Shown here piece after piece: positions 44,914 to 53,086 of a stretch of 64,000 bases of DNA. Under the pieces are notes generated by a model that had not been told where the DNA came from, did not search any database, and saw nothing but the letters and a program-made list of their open reading frames with translations. How positions within the stretch are numbered: the stretch's first letter is position 1; each line of letters begins with the position of its first letter. This DNA comes from Clostridia bacterium (GTDB taxonomy: Bacteria; Bacillota; Clostridia; UBA1212), in contig JAFSVU010000013.1 of the NCBI GenBank assembly GCA_017444825.1, positions 1-64,000 on the forward strand. Direction: 5' to 3'. The position numbers and the translations under genes were made by a program.

Positions 44914-46371
44914 ATGAAAGATTTGAAGAAGAACGATTCAACCTGTATCGACAGCCATTTTGAGTCCCTCAGGGCGTCAAGGATCCTGATCGCGGGCTTC
45001 GGCATCAGCAATCAGCCTCTCATTGGTTTGTTCCAAAAAGAGGGGATCTCCGACGTGTGGGTCGCGGACAGCGGCGGCAGGACCGAAAAGGACCGCCTCA
45101 GGATCACAAGAAAGCTGAAAAAACTGGTAAAAGAAGGTCTGATCAAGGGCTTCACCGTGGGGGTTGACTACCTTTCCTGCGCGAAGGATTTTGACGTCAT
45201 TTACAAGTCCCCCGGCATCCGTCCCGATGCAAGCGGCCTCCCCGAAGCTATCGCGAGTGGCACACTTGTCACGTCCGAGATGGAGCAGTTTGTTAAGCAC
45301 TGCCCCTGCAAAGTTTACGCAGTCACCGGAAGCGACGGCAAGACCACCACCACCACCCTGATCTACAAAATGCTTTCCTCGGTCCGCGGCGACTCGAAGG
45401 TCTACGTGGGAGGCAACATCGGCCATCCCCTTTACCCGCTCCTCCGCGAGATCAAGCCGGAAGACACCGTGGTGCTGGAGCTCTCCAGCTTCCAGCTGAT
45501 GAATATGGACACCTCGGGCATCGACGTGGCCGTCATAACCAATGTGTCCCCCAACCACCTTGACTACCATAAGGACTATCAGGAATACATTGACGCAAAG
45601 AAAAACGTTTTTAAAGGCGGGGCTCTTGCGGTTTTAAACGGCGACAATGCCATCACCTCGTCAATGGTGAGCGATGTCCCGGGGCCCGTAAGGCTGTTTT
45701 CCCGTCTCACGCCTCCGGCTAATGGCACTTTCGAAAAAGAAGGCAAAATATATGTGTCAGAGAAGGGCTCCTGCGGGTTTGTGATGGACTCTTCCTCCAT
45801 CAGGATCCCCGGAGGGCACAACGTCGAGAACTACCTTGCAGCCATCGCAGCGGTCTCGGATACGGTCCCCGCTGCGAATATAAGGCGCATCGCAAAACGC
45901 TTCAACGGCGTCGCCCACAGGATCGAGCTGTTCCTTGAGCGGGACGGTGTAAAGTATTACGACAGCTCCATAGACAGTTCTCCGAAGCGCTCCATTGCGA
46001 CATTGGCGGTGTTTGCTCCGTGCTCCGTTGTGATGGTGGCAGGCGGCAAGGACAAAAACCTGGACTACGCAGAGCTCGGCGGGCCCGTGTGCGACAAGGT
46101 AAGAGTGCTGGTGCTTTCCGGCCCAACATCCAACAAGATAGAAGAGTCTGTGCGGGACGAGCTTTCGAAAAGAGGCTCCGGCGAGACCGTCAGGATCATC
46201 CGTGCGGAATCCTTCGAAGCTGCAGTCGCAATCGCCTCAGAAAATGCCTCACCCGGCGACAACGTCATTCTCTCCCCTGCCAGCACCAGCTTTGACAGGT
46301 TCAGAAATTTTGAGGAGAGAGGAAAATATTTCAAGAAACTGGCACGGCAATGGCGCAAGGAGGACACATGA
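44914..46371 (+). CDS. murD: UDP-N-acetylmuramoyl-alanine--D-glutamate ligase MurD
   Basis: A 485-aa cytoplasmic Mur ligase that adds D-glutamate to the peptidoglycan precursor. The ATP loop TGSDGKTTTT is near residue 140, followed by GGNIGHPL, ELSSFQL, NVSPNHLDYH and the NGVAHRIE and DSSIDSSPKRS segments of the C-terminal domains. It is somewhat longer than typical MurD (about 450 aa), from an N-terminal extension. It is not in a dcw cluster here but follows an ABC exporter. The stop codon overlaps the start of the flavodoxin gene (ATGA). Confidence 0.92.
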   Translation: MKDLKKNDSTCIDSHFESLRASRILIAGFGISNQPLIGLFQKEGISDVWVADSGGRTEKDRLRITRKLKKLVKEGLIKGFTVGVDYLSCAKDFDVIYKSPGIRPDASGLPEAIASGTLVTSEMEQFVKHCPCKVYAVTGSDGKTTTTTLIYKMLSSVRGDSKVYVGGNIGHPLYPLLREIKPEDTVVLELSSFQLMNMDTSGIDVAVITNVSPNHLDYHKDYQEYIDAKKNVFKGGALAVLNGDNAITSSMVSDVPGPVRLFSRLTPPANGTFEKEGKIYVSEKGSCGFVMDSSSIRIPGGHNVENYLAAIAAVSDTVPAANIRRIAKRFNGVAHRIELFLERDGVKYYDSSIDSSPKRSIATLAVFAPCSVVMVAGGKDKNLDYAELGGPVCDKVRVLVLSGPTSNKIEESVRDELSKRGSGETVRIIRAESFEAAVAIASENASPGDNVILSPASTSFDRFRNFEERGKYFKKLARQWRKEDT

Positions 46372-46820
46372 AAAAACTGTTCATTTACTACAGCAATACC
46401 GGCAACGGCGATGCGGTAAGCGGATTCTTTGAGAGCAAAGGTTACGATATCAGGAAGGTCATTCCGAAGAAAGAATTGCCCAAAAGCTTCTTCTTTAAGA
46501 TCATGACGGGCGGCTTCCTGGCGGGACTTCACGTCAAGTCAAAGCTCAAGGACTTCGATCCCGACGTGTCTGCCTATGATGAGATTGTGATCGGCTCGCC
46601 AATATGGAACGGCCTTCCGGCCAGCCCGATAAATACTGTGCTGAGAGACGTGGATCTAACTCAAAAGAAAGTTTATTTCGTTTTGTACAGCGGCAGCGGG
46701 AGTGCGCCAAAGGCGGTACAGCTTCTTAAGGACAAGTACAACGCGGAGGTTGTTGAGCTTAGGGAGCCGAAACAGGATCCGGAGTTTGGAAAGAAGCTTG
46801 CGGCAAAGTTTGCGGATTAA
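46368..46820 (+). CDS. Flavodoxin-like protein
   Basis: A 150-aa FMN-binding-type protein. The N-terminal phosphate loop is YYSNTGNGDAV, in place of the canonical T/SxTGxT. The central segment EIVIGSPIWNGLPASP contributes the aromatic that stacks on the flavin. AAGGAGG lies before ATG 46368. The gene overlaps murD by 4 bp. It may serve as an electron carrier or an NAD(P)H-linked flavoprotein; the partner is unknown. Confidence 0.8.
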   Translation: MKKLFIYYSNTGNGDAVSGFFESKGYDIRKVIPKKELPKSFFFKIMTGGFLAGLHVKSKLKDFDPDVSAYDEIVIGSPIWNGLPASPINTVLRDVDLTQKKVYFVLYSGSGSAPKAVQLLKDKYNAEVVELREPKQDPEFGKKLAAKFAD

Positions 46821-46831
46821 AAGTTTGAGGG

Positions 46832-46899
46832 GTGCCGCTAAAGTTAAAGCGGTGCCGGACAAAGTAATAAGTAAAAGGTAAAAGGTGGCTGGCGCCAGG
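46832..46899 (+). repeat. 68-bp dispersed intergenic repeat, copy 1
   Basis: Identical over 68 bp to 63234-63301. It begins GTGCCGCTAAAG and ends CTGGCGCCAGG. Related shorter units, GGGGTGCCGCTCAAGGTAAT and variants, follow at about 46919 and 47055. All lie directly after gene stops or in gaps. I see no gene between 46821 and 47208. Confidence 0.85.
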
Positions 46900-46918
46900 G
46901 GGTGCCGCATCAGGTTTA

Positions 46919-47095
46919 AGGGGTGCCGCTCAAGGTAATAAGTAAAAGGTAAGAAGTAAGAGGCGCTCTACGGGCCCACGTCGACCACGTTTCATCGAGG
47001 AGCGATCAAGCACGAAGTGCAGCCAAGTGACGAGATGCAAGGTGCGAGATGCAAGGGGTGCCGCTCAAGGTAATAGGTAAGAGGTAAAAGAAAAG
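46919..47095 (+). repeat. Degenerate copies of the GGTGCCGC repeat
   Basis: GGGGTGCCGCTCAAGGTAAT occurs at about 46919 and about 47055, each followed by a purine-rich AAGTAAAAGGTAAGAAG-type tract. Between them is a segment with several GCGAGATGCAAGG-like direct repeats. The region is non-coding. Confidence 0.6.
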
Positions 47096-47167
47096 AGTTG
47101 CCTGCGGAAGCGGCTGATAAGCCTGCTGTTAAGACTCGCAACGTGCGCACTTCTGTTAAGAAAAGAT

Positions 47168-47197
47168 TTGACAAAAGCTCCTGCAAAAGACTATAAT
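47168..47197 (+). promoter_or_regulatory. Sigma-A promoter of tRNA-Val
   Basis: Perfect TTGACA (47168-47173), an 18-bp spacer and perfect TATAAT (47192-47197), 12 bp before the tRNA. Confidence 0.88.
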
Positions 47198-47208
47198 GTA
47201 CGAGCTTT

Positions 47209-47285
47209 GGAGGCGTAGCTCAGCTGGTTAGAGCGTTCGGTTCACATCCGAGAGGTCGAGGGTTCGAACCCCCCCGTCTCCACCA
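47209..47285 (+). tRNA. tRNA-Val (anticodon CAC)
   Basis: A 77-nt cloverleaf. The acceptor stem is GGAGGCG/CGTCTCC with one G-T pair. The anticodon loop is TTCACAT, giving CAC. The T-arm is GAGGGTTCGAACCCCC-like, the discriminator is A, and CCA is encoded at 47283-47285. Confidence 0.93.
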
Positions 47286-47325
47286 CAGACAAGGGGACAC
47301 TAGAAATGGTGTCCCCTTGTCTGTG
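47284..47325. repeat. Perfect 17-bp palindromic hairpin, dispersed repeat
   Basis: CACAGACAAGGGGACAC (47284-47300) and GTGTCCCCTTGTCTGTG (47309-47325) enclose TAGAAATG. A degenerate copy lies at 49138-49181. It begins inside the tRNA CCA and may act as its terminator, although no T-run follows. It could be the abutting ends of a deleted mobile element. Confidence 0.7.
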
Positions 47326-47477
47326 GTTAAATTAAGCGGGGGTTCGAACCCGTGAGGGTCGAGGCGTTAAACGAATCGTTCACGGTTGCGTTTTGTCCAT
47401 TGGCGAAAATCCGATAATAGTTTACAATAACCTTGCACGTGCGGAACACTTACAATTTTGGTTAGAGGAGAGCTTTC

Positions 47478-47942
47478 GTGGATCTGGGGAAAAGGATTGC
47501 CGGGCTGAGGGTCGGCGCGAATATGTCGCAGGAGGAGCTTGCCGGGAGGCTTTTTGTCTCGAACGATCCTGTGTCGAAGTGGGAGACGGGCAAGAGGCGG
47601 CCGGATTGGGCGATGATCGAAGCGCTGGCGGCGGCTCTGGGCGTGACGGCGGACAGCATTGTCGACAGGAACGAACTGATGCTGGAGGACCTGGAGGGGT
47701 GCCTGCCCGAAGATTTTCCGGATGACAATCTTAGCGGCGTTCTTAACGATTTTTTGAGGCTTTTGCGGAGGGACGAGGCGGACATTTTTATGCGCAGGTA
47801 CTATTTCCTGCGGTCCGTCAAGGAGATTGCCGCAGACTATAGGCTCGGGGAGAATCACGTGAGAAACATTCTTTCCAGAACCAGGCGGAAGCTGAGAAAT
47901 TATCTGAAAGAGGTGCAAAATGGGCAAAACGAGGTTGTTTGA
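47478..47942 (+). CDS. XRE HTH fused to sigma-70 region-4-like domain
   Basis: A 154-aa regulator starting at GTG 47478 behind AGAGGAGAG. Residues 4-60 are an XRE/HTH_3 domain (MSQEELAGRLFVSNDPVSKWETGKRRP). Residues about 90-148 resemble sigma region 4 (ADIFMRRYYFLRSVKEIAADY, then RTRRKLRNYLKE). The next gene encodes a single-span membrane protein and overlaps by 23 bp, the usual layout for a sigma-like factor with its anti-sigma partner. Its own membrane partner is interrupted by a stop codon. Confidence 0.75.
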   Translation: MDLGKRIAGLRVGANMSQEELAGRLFVSNDPVSKWETGKRRPDWAMIEALAAALGVTADSIVDRNELMLEDLEGCLPEDFPDDNLSGVLNDFLRLLRRDEADIFMRRYYFLRSVKEIAADYRLGENHVRNILSRTRRKLRNYLKEVQNGQNEVV

Positions 47943-48999
47943 CGCCTTGTCGAAGGTGGACGAGGAACATATAGAGAGCTCGCTTAAGAGAACTGAAAAT
48001 GCGGAAAAAGCGGAGAATTCGGGGCATTCGGAGAATGAGACGCCAATGCGGAGATCATTTTTTAAGAGGCCTGTTGGGGTAGCACTGTCTGTCGCGGCGG
48101 CAATCGTGCTGACTTTTGCGGTCATTGCCGCTGTTATTATCGGTACGATCGGATCGAATAATCAAAACATAAGCGGGGGAGGTCCTTCTGACAAGGTCCT
48201 TTTGGTGAATACTCCTTCGCCTGGAGATTTAGACATCTCTATTACAGACGTTACTGATTCTTCGTCTCTCATTGGAGTTGAGATCAACTGCTCTCAAATT
48301 CATTCTTCACCGTCACACGATAAGAATCCGATGGGTGAAAGGTCTTTTACTTTTGGCTCTTTATCTTTTGATGGGAGCCCTGTTGAAGGCCCCTTTGGAT
48401 ATGTGATTAGGCGTGGGTACAACACATACGATGAATATGCGTATATGGATAAAAAAACCGGAGCTTTTTTCGATGTAGATATAGCTGGTTAGCTGGGATC
48501 ATATATGCATTCTGATGACGGAAGTTGGGAAAACATAGTTTTAGATTATATGGACGACGAAAGAGCCGTAACTATCGCCAAAGAATTCGCGGGATCATTC
48601 AGGGATATTACCCGATATGAGGTATCTGCAATTAAAGAGAATTCTCCCAAAATCAAAACAGTTTATTTTCAGAAAAGGGTAAACGGAATTCTTACGACTG
48701 ACAGGTTTCAGGTTGACGTATCATATGACGCTATTGTTTTAGGTTATTCTTCTTATATGACTGACAAGATTCCTGTAGAGATTAGAACGGATGATATCAA
48801 TATTGAAGAGATAGATATAGAAGTATCAAATTACTTGAAGGACATCCTTGAGAGTAATAACATCGCAGAAATCAATAAAGCAATAACTATGCTGAGTTTA
48901 TTGGAAGACGGTAAAAGAATCATCATAGAACAGTATGACATGAGAGTTGGTGATGATGGACACTCTGAGTGCATAGAGCTTATGATTGTTATTGATTAA
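47920..48999 (+). pseudogene. Single-span membrane protein (anti-sigma-like) interrupted by an in-frame TAG
   Basis: One reading frame of 359 codons is broken by TAG at 48490-48492 (codon 191) and continues in the same frame to 48999. Residues 1-50 are cytoplasmic, 52-77 a membrane helix, and the rest extracellular with no domain I know. AGAGGTG lies before ATG 47920, overlapping the regulator gene. Restart at ATG 48505 is possible but has no good ribosome site. The layout suggests an anti-sigma or signalling partner of the upstream XRE/sigma protein. A recent nonsense mutation, amber readthrough or assembly error would each explain the break. Confidence 0.7.
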
Positions 49000-49029
49000 A
49001 CACTTGTTGGCTCGTTATTATTCATTAAA

Positions 49030-49073
49030 ACAAATCTAAATAGAATGTACAACAAATCTAAATAGAATGTACA
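49030..49073 (+). repeat. 22-bp direct repeat, two copies
   Basis: CAAATCTAAATAGAATGTAC occurs at 49031 and again at 49053, period 22 bp. No adjacent gene gives it meaning. Confidence 0.75.
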
Positions 49074-49137
49074 GTACCGGCGAAAACCCTTAAAAGCCTG
49101 GAAAATACCGCCGAGAAATCTAAAACGGCTACACACG

Positions 49138-49181
49138 ACACAGACAAGGGGATACTAGAAATGGTGTCCCATTGTCTGTGT
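49138..49181. repeat. Degenerate copy of the tRNA-Val-adjacent palindrome
   Basis: ACACAGACAAGGGGATAC, TAGAAATG and GTGTCCCATTGTCTGTGT match 47284-47325 except for a few changes that break the pairing. The 49000-49598 gap has no gene. Confidence 0.7.
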
Positions 49182-49200
49182 TTAAATAAATAATGAAAAT

Positions 49201-49260
49201 GGGACCCCGAAAGTGCTTGCACTTTTGGGGAAAAGGAGCCGCAGAGACGCAAACGAAGTG
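49201..49260 (+). repeat. Dispersed GC-rich repeat, second copy
   Basis: The AAGTGCTTGCACTT palindrome followed by GGGG and AGGAGCCGCAG matches the complement of about 70-128. Both copies lie in gene-free DNA near tRNA genes or terminators. Confidence 0.5.
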
Positions 49261-49359
49261 GTCCAAGCGAATACAATCTTATAATGCTTGAAACACGCAG
49301 TCGGCGTCTCTTGCGGTGACGCATTCGGACGCTATTGAGGCTTTTTAAACAATGATTCT

Positions 49360-49382
49360 AAGACTGAAAAACAGTCTTTTTT
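49360..49382 (+). terminator. Intrinsic terminator
   Basis: AAGACTG (49360-49366) and CAGTCTT (49372-49378) followed by TTTTT. No intact gene ends immediately before it; it may belong to the interrupted operon at 47478-48999. Confidence 0.6.
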
Positions 49383-49598
49383 ACAAGTTTTTCTTAAGAT
49401 TTTTTACCGAAATCAATGACCGGTTTTCGGGGAATCCGAGACCGGAATCAAGATTAATTACAACGATATGATGCCGACTGAGTGATAAAACTTCAGCCGG
49501 CTTTTTGGTTTGTTCGACTTGTTTGCTTTTTGGCGTCGTTTATAGTAAGATAGTTTTGAAATCTAACAGTTCGACAAACTGGGATTTGTGAGGATGTT

Positions 49599-50072
49599 AT
49601 GATCATCAGAAGAATCGAGCCAGAAGATGCAGAAAAGGTATCTGCTTTGATCTCCAAGACGCTTAGAGAAGTCAACATCAAAGACTATTCGAGCGAATAC
49701 ATCGAAAAGATTGTTCAGGAATTACAGCCGAAAGACATTCTGGAACGTGCGAAATGGACTCATTTTTATGTAGTATGTGATGAGGACAGAATTGTGGGCT
49801 GCGGGGCAATCGGTCCGTACTTGGGCAAGGTGGACGAAAGCAGTTTCTTCACGATCTTCGTTTTGCCCGAGTATCAGGGGCAGGGAATCGGAAGAAAGAT
49901 CATAGAAACTCTGGAAAAAGACGATTTCTTCCTGCGTGCGAACAGAATTGAAATACCTGCCTCGATCACCGCTGCTTCTTTTTATAGTAAAATGGGGTAC
50001 ACATACAAAAACGGAATCAGCGTACCGGATGAGGAAGGCCTTTTGCGCCTGGAAAAGCATACAGTTACATAA
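49599..50072 (+). CDS. GNAT-family N-acetyltransferase
   Basis: A 157-aa GNAT protein. The core strand and acetyl-CoA loop are IFVLPEYQGQGIGRKIIETL, with canonical QGQGIG. The C-terminal ASFYSKMGYTYKNG segment is typical. The N-terminus (MIIRRIEPEDAEKVSALI) supports ATG 49599, with a weak GAGG upstream. Substrate unknown. It is distinct from the GNAT at 13974. Confidence 0.85.
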   Translation: MIIRRIEPEDAEKVSALISKTLREVNIKDYSSEYIEKIVQELQPKDILERAKWTHFYVVCDEDRIVGCGAIGPYLGKVDESSFFTIFVLPEYQGQGIGRKIIETLEKDDFFLRANRIEIPASITAASFYSKMGYTYKNGISVPDEEGLLRLEKHTVT

Positions 50073-50091
50073 AGGAAATGGGGAAACAATA

Positions 50092-50514
50092 ATGAAAGAA
50101 AAAAGTCAGTGGAATACAATAAACAAGCTTATAAAGTCTTATCAGTTTCCCGATGCGTATCTTGAAGTGACAAAACTCGACGATGGATTTTCATTTGATG
50201 TCTTGTGTTCTCATTTAAGAAATGTAAAAACCGAAACAATGGTATTGTTCCTGATCTACGCCAATACAATCGACGAGGATATTTCCAAGTATTTGTGCAT
50301 ACTAAACTATTTGTATTTTGTCGCGCCATACGTTGTTGGCGATGACATTGTCATTTCACACTTTGTAAAAGAAGCGCTTGCTTTCTCTCCTAACGATCCT
50401 CGAATTCTTTCGTGGGTTTTAAGTGTATACGGGGGGAATCCAGACTGTCCATTTAATGAACATGATATGACTGAGTTTAAGAAGGCAATGTTGTCGTCAG
50501 ATCAGAGTTTTTAA
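50092..50514 (+). CDS. Hypothetical protein, 140 aa
   Basis: I do not recognise this protein. It starts at ATG 50092 behind AAAGGAAATGGGG, 19 bp after the GNAT gene, so it is probably cotranscribed. It looks alpha-helical with a hydrophobic middle (ILNYLYFVAPYVVGDDIVIS) and no signal peptide. The FSPNDPRILSWVL segment resembles a single TPR-like turn. An immunity-type or regulatory role is possible but unsupported. Confidence 0.6.
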   Translation: MKEKSQWNTINKLIKSYQFPDAYLEVTKLDDGFSFDVLCSHLRNVKTETMVLFLIYANTIDEDISKYLCILNYLYFVAPYVVGDDIVISHFVKEALAFSPNDPRILSWVLSVYGGNPDCPFNEHDMTEFKKAMLSSDQSF

Positions 50515-50717
50515 CACTTTTCACAACACTTAAATAGTGGTTTCCAAATCATGGCCCAGGCTTTTTCTCCAGCAGAATTGAATCTATTTGGTTGATAAGC
50601 ATCCGGTGATGAGTAGGCGCAACTTGCGCCGACGCAGTCCCTGAAGGCGCACCAATATGAAAAACAGAAATGCTGAGAGACATTGGCGTCATATTGCCGA
50701 CTGCTGCCTTCCGTCAT
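50511..50717 (-). CDS. Small Cys-rich open reading frame, uncertain
   Basis: A 68-codon frame whose ATG overlaps the stop of the FGGY kinase (ATGA), which would permit coupled translation. It has seven Cys residues, including HFCFSYWC and KCCEKC, but no homology I recognise. It contains a CATTGGCG octamer and a GGCGCAACTTGCGCC palindrome. It could equally be non-coding 3' sequence. Confidence 0.25.
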   Translation of the reverse strand: MTEGSSRQYDANVSQHFCFSYWCAFRDCVGASCAYSSPDAYQPNRFNSAGEKAWAMIWKPLFKCCEKC

Positions 50718-52306
50718 GAATTCAACTTTTTGAAATTCGCGGCATTGGACTTATAGAGGCTTTTGAATACGCTGTAATTGCGCTCGTAAACTTCTTTATT
50801 CTTCGTATCCGGAACGTAAACACGGTTTGTTTTAACGAGCCGACGCGCAAGTTCAAGCACGTCCTCGCCTTTTATACCGGCGGCAACGACAAGGGCGGCG
50901 CCGATCGCGCCAGCCTCCTGTGCATTGCTTATCGTTTCGATCCTCCGTCCCGTGATGTCAGCCAGCATTTGGCTGATAACCGGTGACAGCGCCCCGCCGC
51001 CGACAAACCGAATCGTTTCTGATGTTTTGACTTTTTTCTGAACACTTTCCAAAAGCCAGCGAAGATGAAAGCAAATACCTTCAAGCACCGCGCGGATCAT
51101 ATCTCTCTTGCTGTTTTCGATCCTGATATTGAAAAACATCCCGCCCGCATTTGAATCCTCGTAAGGTCAGCGGTTGCCGTGTAGCCAAGGAGTAAAGATC
51201 ACGCCGTTTGCCCCCGGCGGCACCTTTTCGACTTGCGAGGACACATAATCGTAGAGACTTGTGAATCTGCTCTCGTAATCATCTGTGACCTTTGCATTGT
51301 TCAGGTAAACGCCAATCTCGTCAATTACGAGATGGTTCAGCGTCCATTCGTAACACTTTCCCGCCGTTTCGAGCTCCGCGTAATAATTGAAATACCCGTG
51401 CTTCGCGGAAAGAACGCCGGTTATCATGGCGTCGATATCGACGGTTTGTCGATCCATGAACGTCGACACCCACCCCGATGTCCCAACGTAGATATGCGTA
51501 TCTCCCGGTCTTGTGCATCCCGCACCGATGTTGACGAATGTCGTATCGCCGCCTCCGCCGAATACCGGGATGCCTTCGACGAGCCCAATCTCCTGCGCCG
51601 CTTTCGCCGTGAGCGTGCCGGCTTGGTCTGTGCAATCGATGAGCTCAGGCATATGATTGGGGTTAACTTTGTACATCTTCAGAAGACCTTTGTTCCAGCC
51701 TTCCTTGCCTTTGCGCGTGTCGTAAAGAAATGTGGCAAACGCCGTGTCGACGGTCCGTGCGATCCTGCCCGTACAGCGCGAGGTAAGATAATCACCTATA
51801 TCCAGCCACTTATATATTTTTTTGAAAACCTCCGGCTCGTTGTTTTCTACCCACTTGTATTTCCAAACGGGATCCTTGGCGCTTGTCGAGCCGGCGTAAT
51901 TGACGATCAGATTGCGGACGAGCTTATAAAGACTGCATCCGGAGACTTTTATTATCCCGCGACCCATGCAGTCCTTGTATTCTTTGAAGCCCTTCTGATC
52001 CAGGTAGTTCATCGGGCGGCGAAGAGCGTTTCCTTCTTCGTCAACGAAGACCGCTCCCTGCATTTGCGAGCAGAACGCCATTCCCTCTATTTCTTCGGGC
52101 TTTACGTCCGTTTTTGAAAACAGCTCGCGCGTGGTCGAGCAAATCGCCGCCCACCATTCTTCAGTATCCTGTTCCGAGCCGCCGTCGTCGGAAATATACA
52201 GACCGTATCCGGCGGAAGAGCCTGCGATAAGTCGTATTTCCGAACTTATCTCAAACAGACAGGTCTTTACGCTGCTGGTTCCGAAATCGTAGATAATAAT
52301 GTACAT
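50714..52306 (-). pseudogene. FGGY-family carbohydrate kinase with in-frame UGA at codon 380
   Basis: One frame of 530 codons is broken by a TGA at 51169-51167 and resumes in frame with PYEDSNAGGMFFNI. The N-terminal FGGY domain has YDFGTSSVKTCLF (ATP-binding DxGTxSxK) and the sugar-binding segments AFCSQMQGAVFVD and GGGGDTTFVNIGAG. The C-terminal domain has GGGALSPVISQMLADITGR and AQEAGAIGAALVAA-like motifs. The stop falls in WLHGNR-UGA-PYED, a site where related kinases, as I recall, carry Cys (GNRCPFED). So it may be a nonsense mutation of a Cys codon or a selenocysteine. Start ATG 52306 overlaps the upstream remnant. Confidence 0.75.
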
Positions 52307-52308
52307 CC

Positions 52309-52440
52309 TCAATCACTCTTTTTTCTTTTCGCCAATTCTTCCTTTATGATATTGAATCTGTTCCTTCCCATATTGGCGGAAAAATCCCCAAGGCCGTAGA
52401 AGACCTTTTCTTTCCCCGGTATGTTAACGTTGTTATCCAT
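52309..52440 (-). pseudogene. Deleted GPH/MFS sugar transporter remnant
   Basis: A 43-codon frame. Its first half, GKEKVFYGLGDFSANMG, is the N-terminus of a GPH-type sugar:cation symporter. Its second half, FNIIKEELAKRKK, is like the cytoplasmic C-terminal tail of the same family. The roughly 400 residues between are missing, so the transporter was probably lost by an in-frame deletion. It sits between the HAD phosphatase and the kinase, where a sugar uptake gene would make sense. Confidence 0.6.
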
Positions 52441-52447
52441 GCTTCAC

Positions 52448-53086
52448 TCACTCATCCTCTTTCAGATGGATGTTCCAACCCGTGTCGATCTTCTTTTTGA
52501 CTTTTTCCACGGTCTCCTTATCAAGCTCAGGCCAGTCGATTACGGTACTTGCCTTTTTGGTGACCAGATGAGCTTTCTCGGCGCACAGGGCAAGCGGCGT
52601 ATCGGCAAGAGAATCGGAATAGAAATTATCGATCACCGGAAAACCATGGTCTATGATGTATTTTGCCTTTTCTTTCGCGTACATCATGTTGTTCAAATAC
52701 ACCCCGAATTCGCGGTCGTATTCCGTAGCCATGTAGTTCACTCCGAGCCTTTTTGCGATCGGTCCGATGATGCAGTCGGGCGACGCACTGATGATAAGAT
52801 CGTCGGACCTCTTTTGAGCGAGGTACCAAGGGGCGATTTTCTTTTCGTTTTTATCCCAATAGCGTTCGATCTGTTTGTCGAAATCGTCAATCAGTGTAAG
52901 ATATCCGAAAAACTTGCGCTGCATCGTGGCTTCCGACATTTTCCCTTTCTTTTTCAGTATCACGTTTTTTATCGCCTTCGGGGCAAATGTGAACCACAGT
53001 TTGGGATGGCGGTTCATGCACCAGATGCAGAAACCTACAGAACAGTCCGACGGGAATATCGTTCCGTCAAAATCATATACGTTCAT
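52448..53086 (-). CDS. HAD-superfamily phosphatase (HAD-IB-like)
   Basis: A 212-aa hydrolase. The nucleophile motif DFDGT is at residues 5-9, IISASPD (motif II Ser) near 98, Lys in AKEKAKYI near 140, and FYSDSLADTPL (motif IV Asp) near 155. It resembles phosphoserine phosphatase-like HADs with a helical cap. The frame overlaps the MATE gene by 14 bp. In an operon with an FGGY kinase and a transporter remnant, it probably dephosphorylates a sugar phosphate or polyol phosphate. Confidence 0.85.
   Translation of the reverse strand: MNVYDFDGTIFPSDCSVGFCIWCMNRHPKLWFTFAPKAIKNVILKKKGKMSEATMQRKFFGYLTLIDDFDKQIERYWDKNEKKIAPWYLAQKRSDDLIISASPDCIIGPIAKRLGVNYMATEYDREFGVYLNNMMYAKEKAKYIIDHGFPVIDNFYSDSLADTPLALCAEKAHLVTKKASTVIDWPELDKETVEKVKKKIDTGWNIHLKEDE

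Noticed and set aside
50511-50717. Certain call of a Cys-rich small gene
   Set aside because: It has only an ATGA overlap with a broken kinase and no recognisable homology; I list it only as an uncertain frame.
51100-51169. Clear bacterial SECIS after the kinase UGA
   Set aside because: I found only a 3-bp stem with a UACG loop directly after the UGA and no upper stem with the expected GGU-type loop, so selenocysteine stays a hypothesis.
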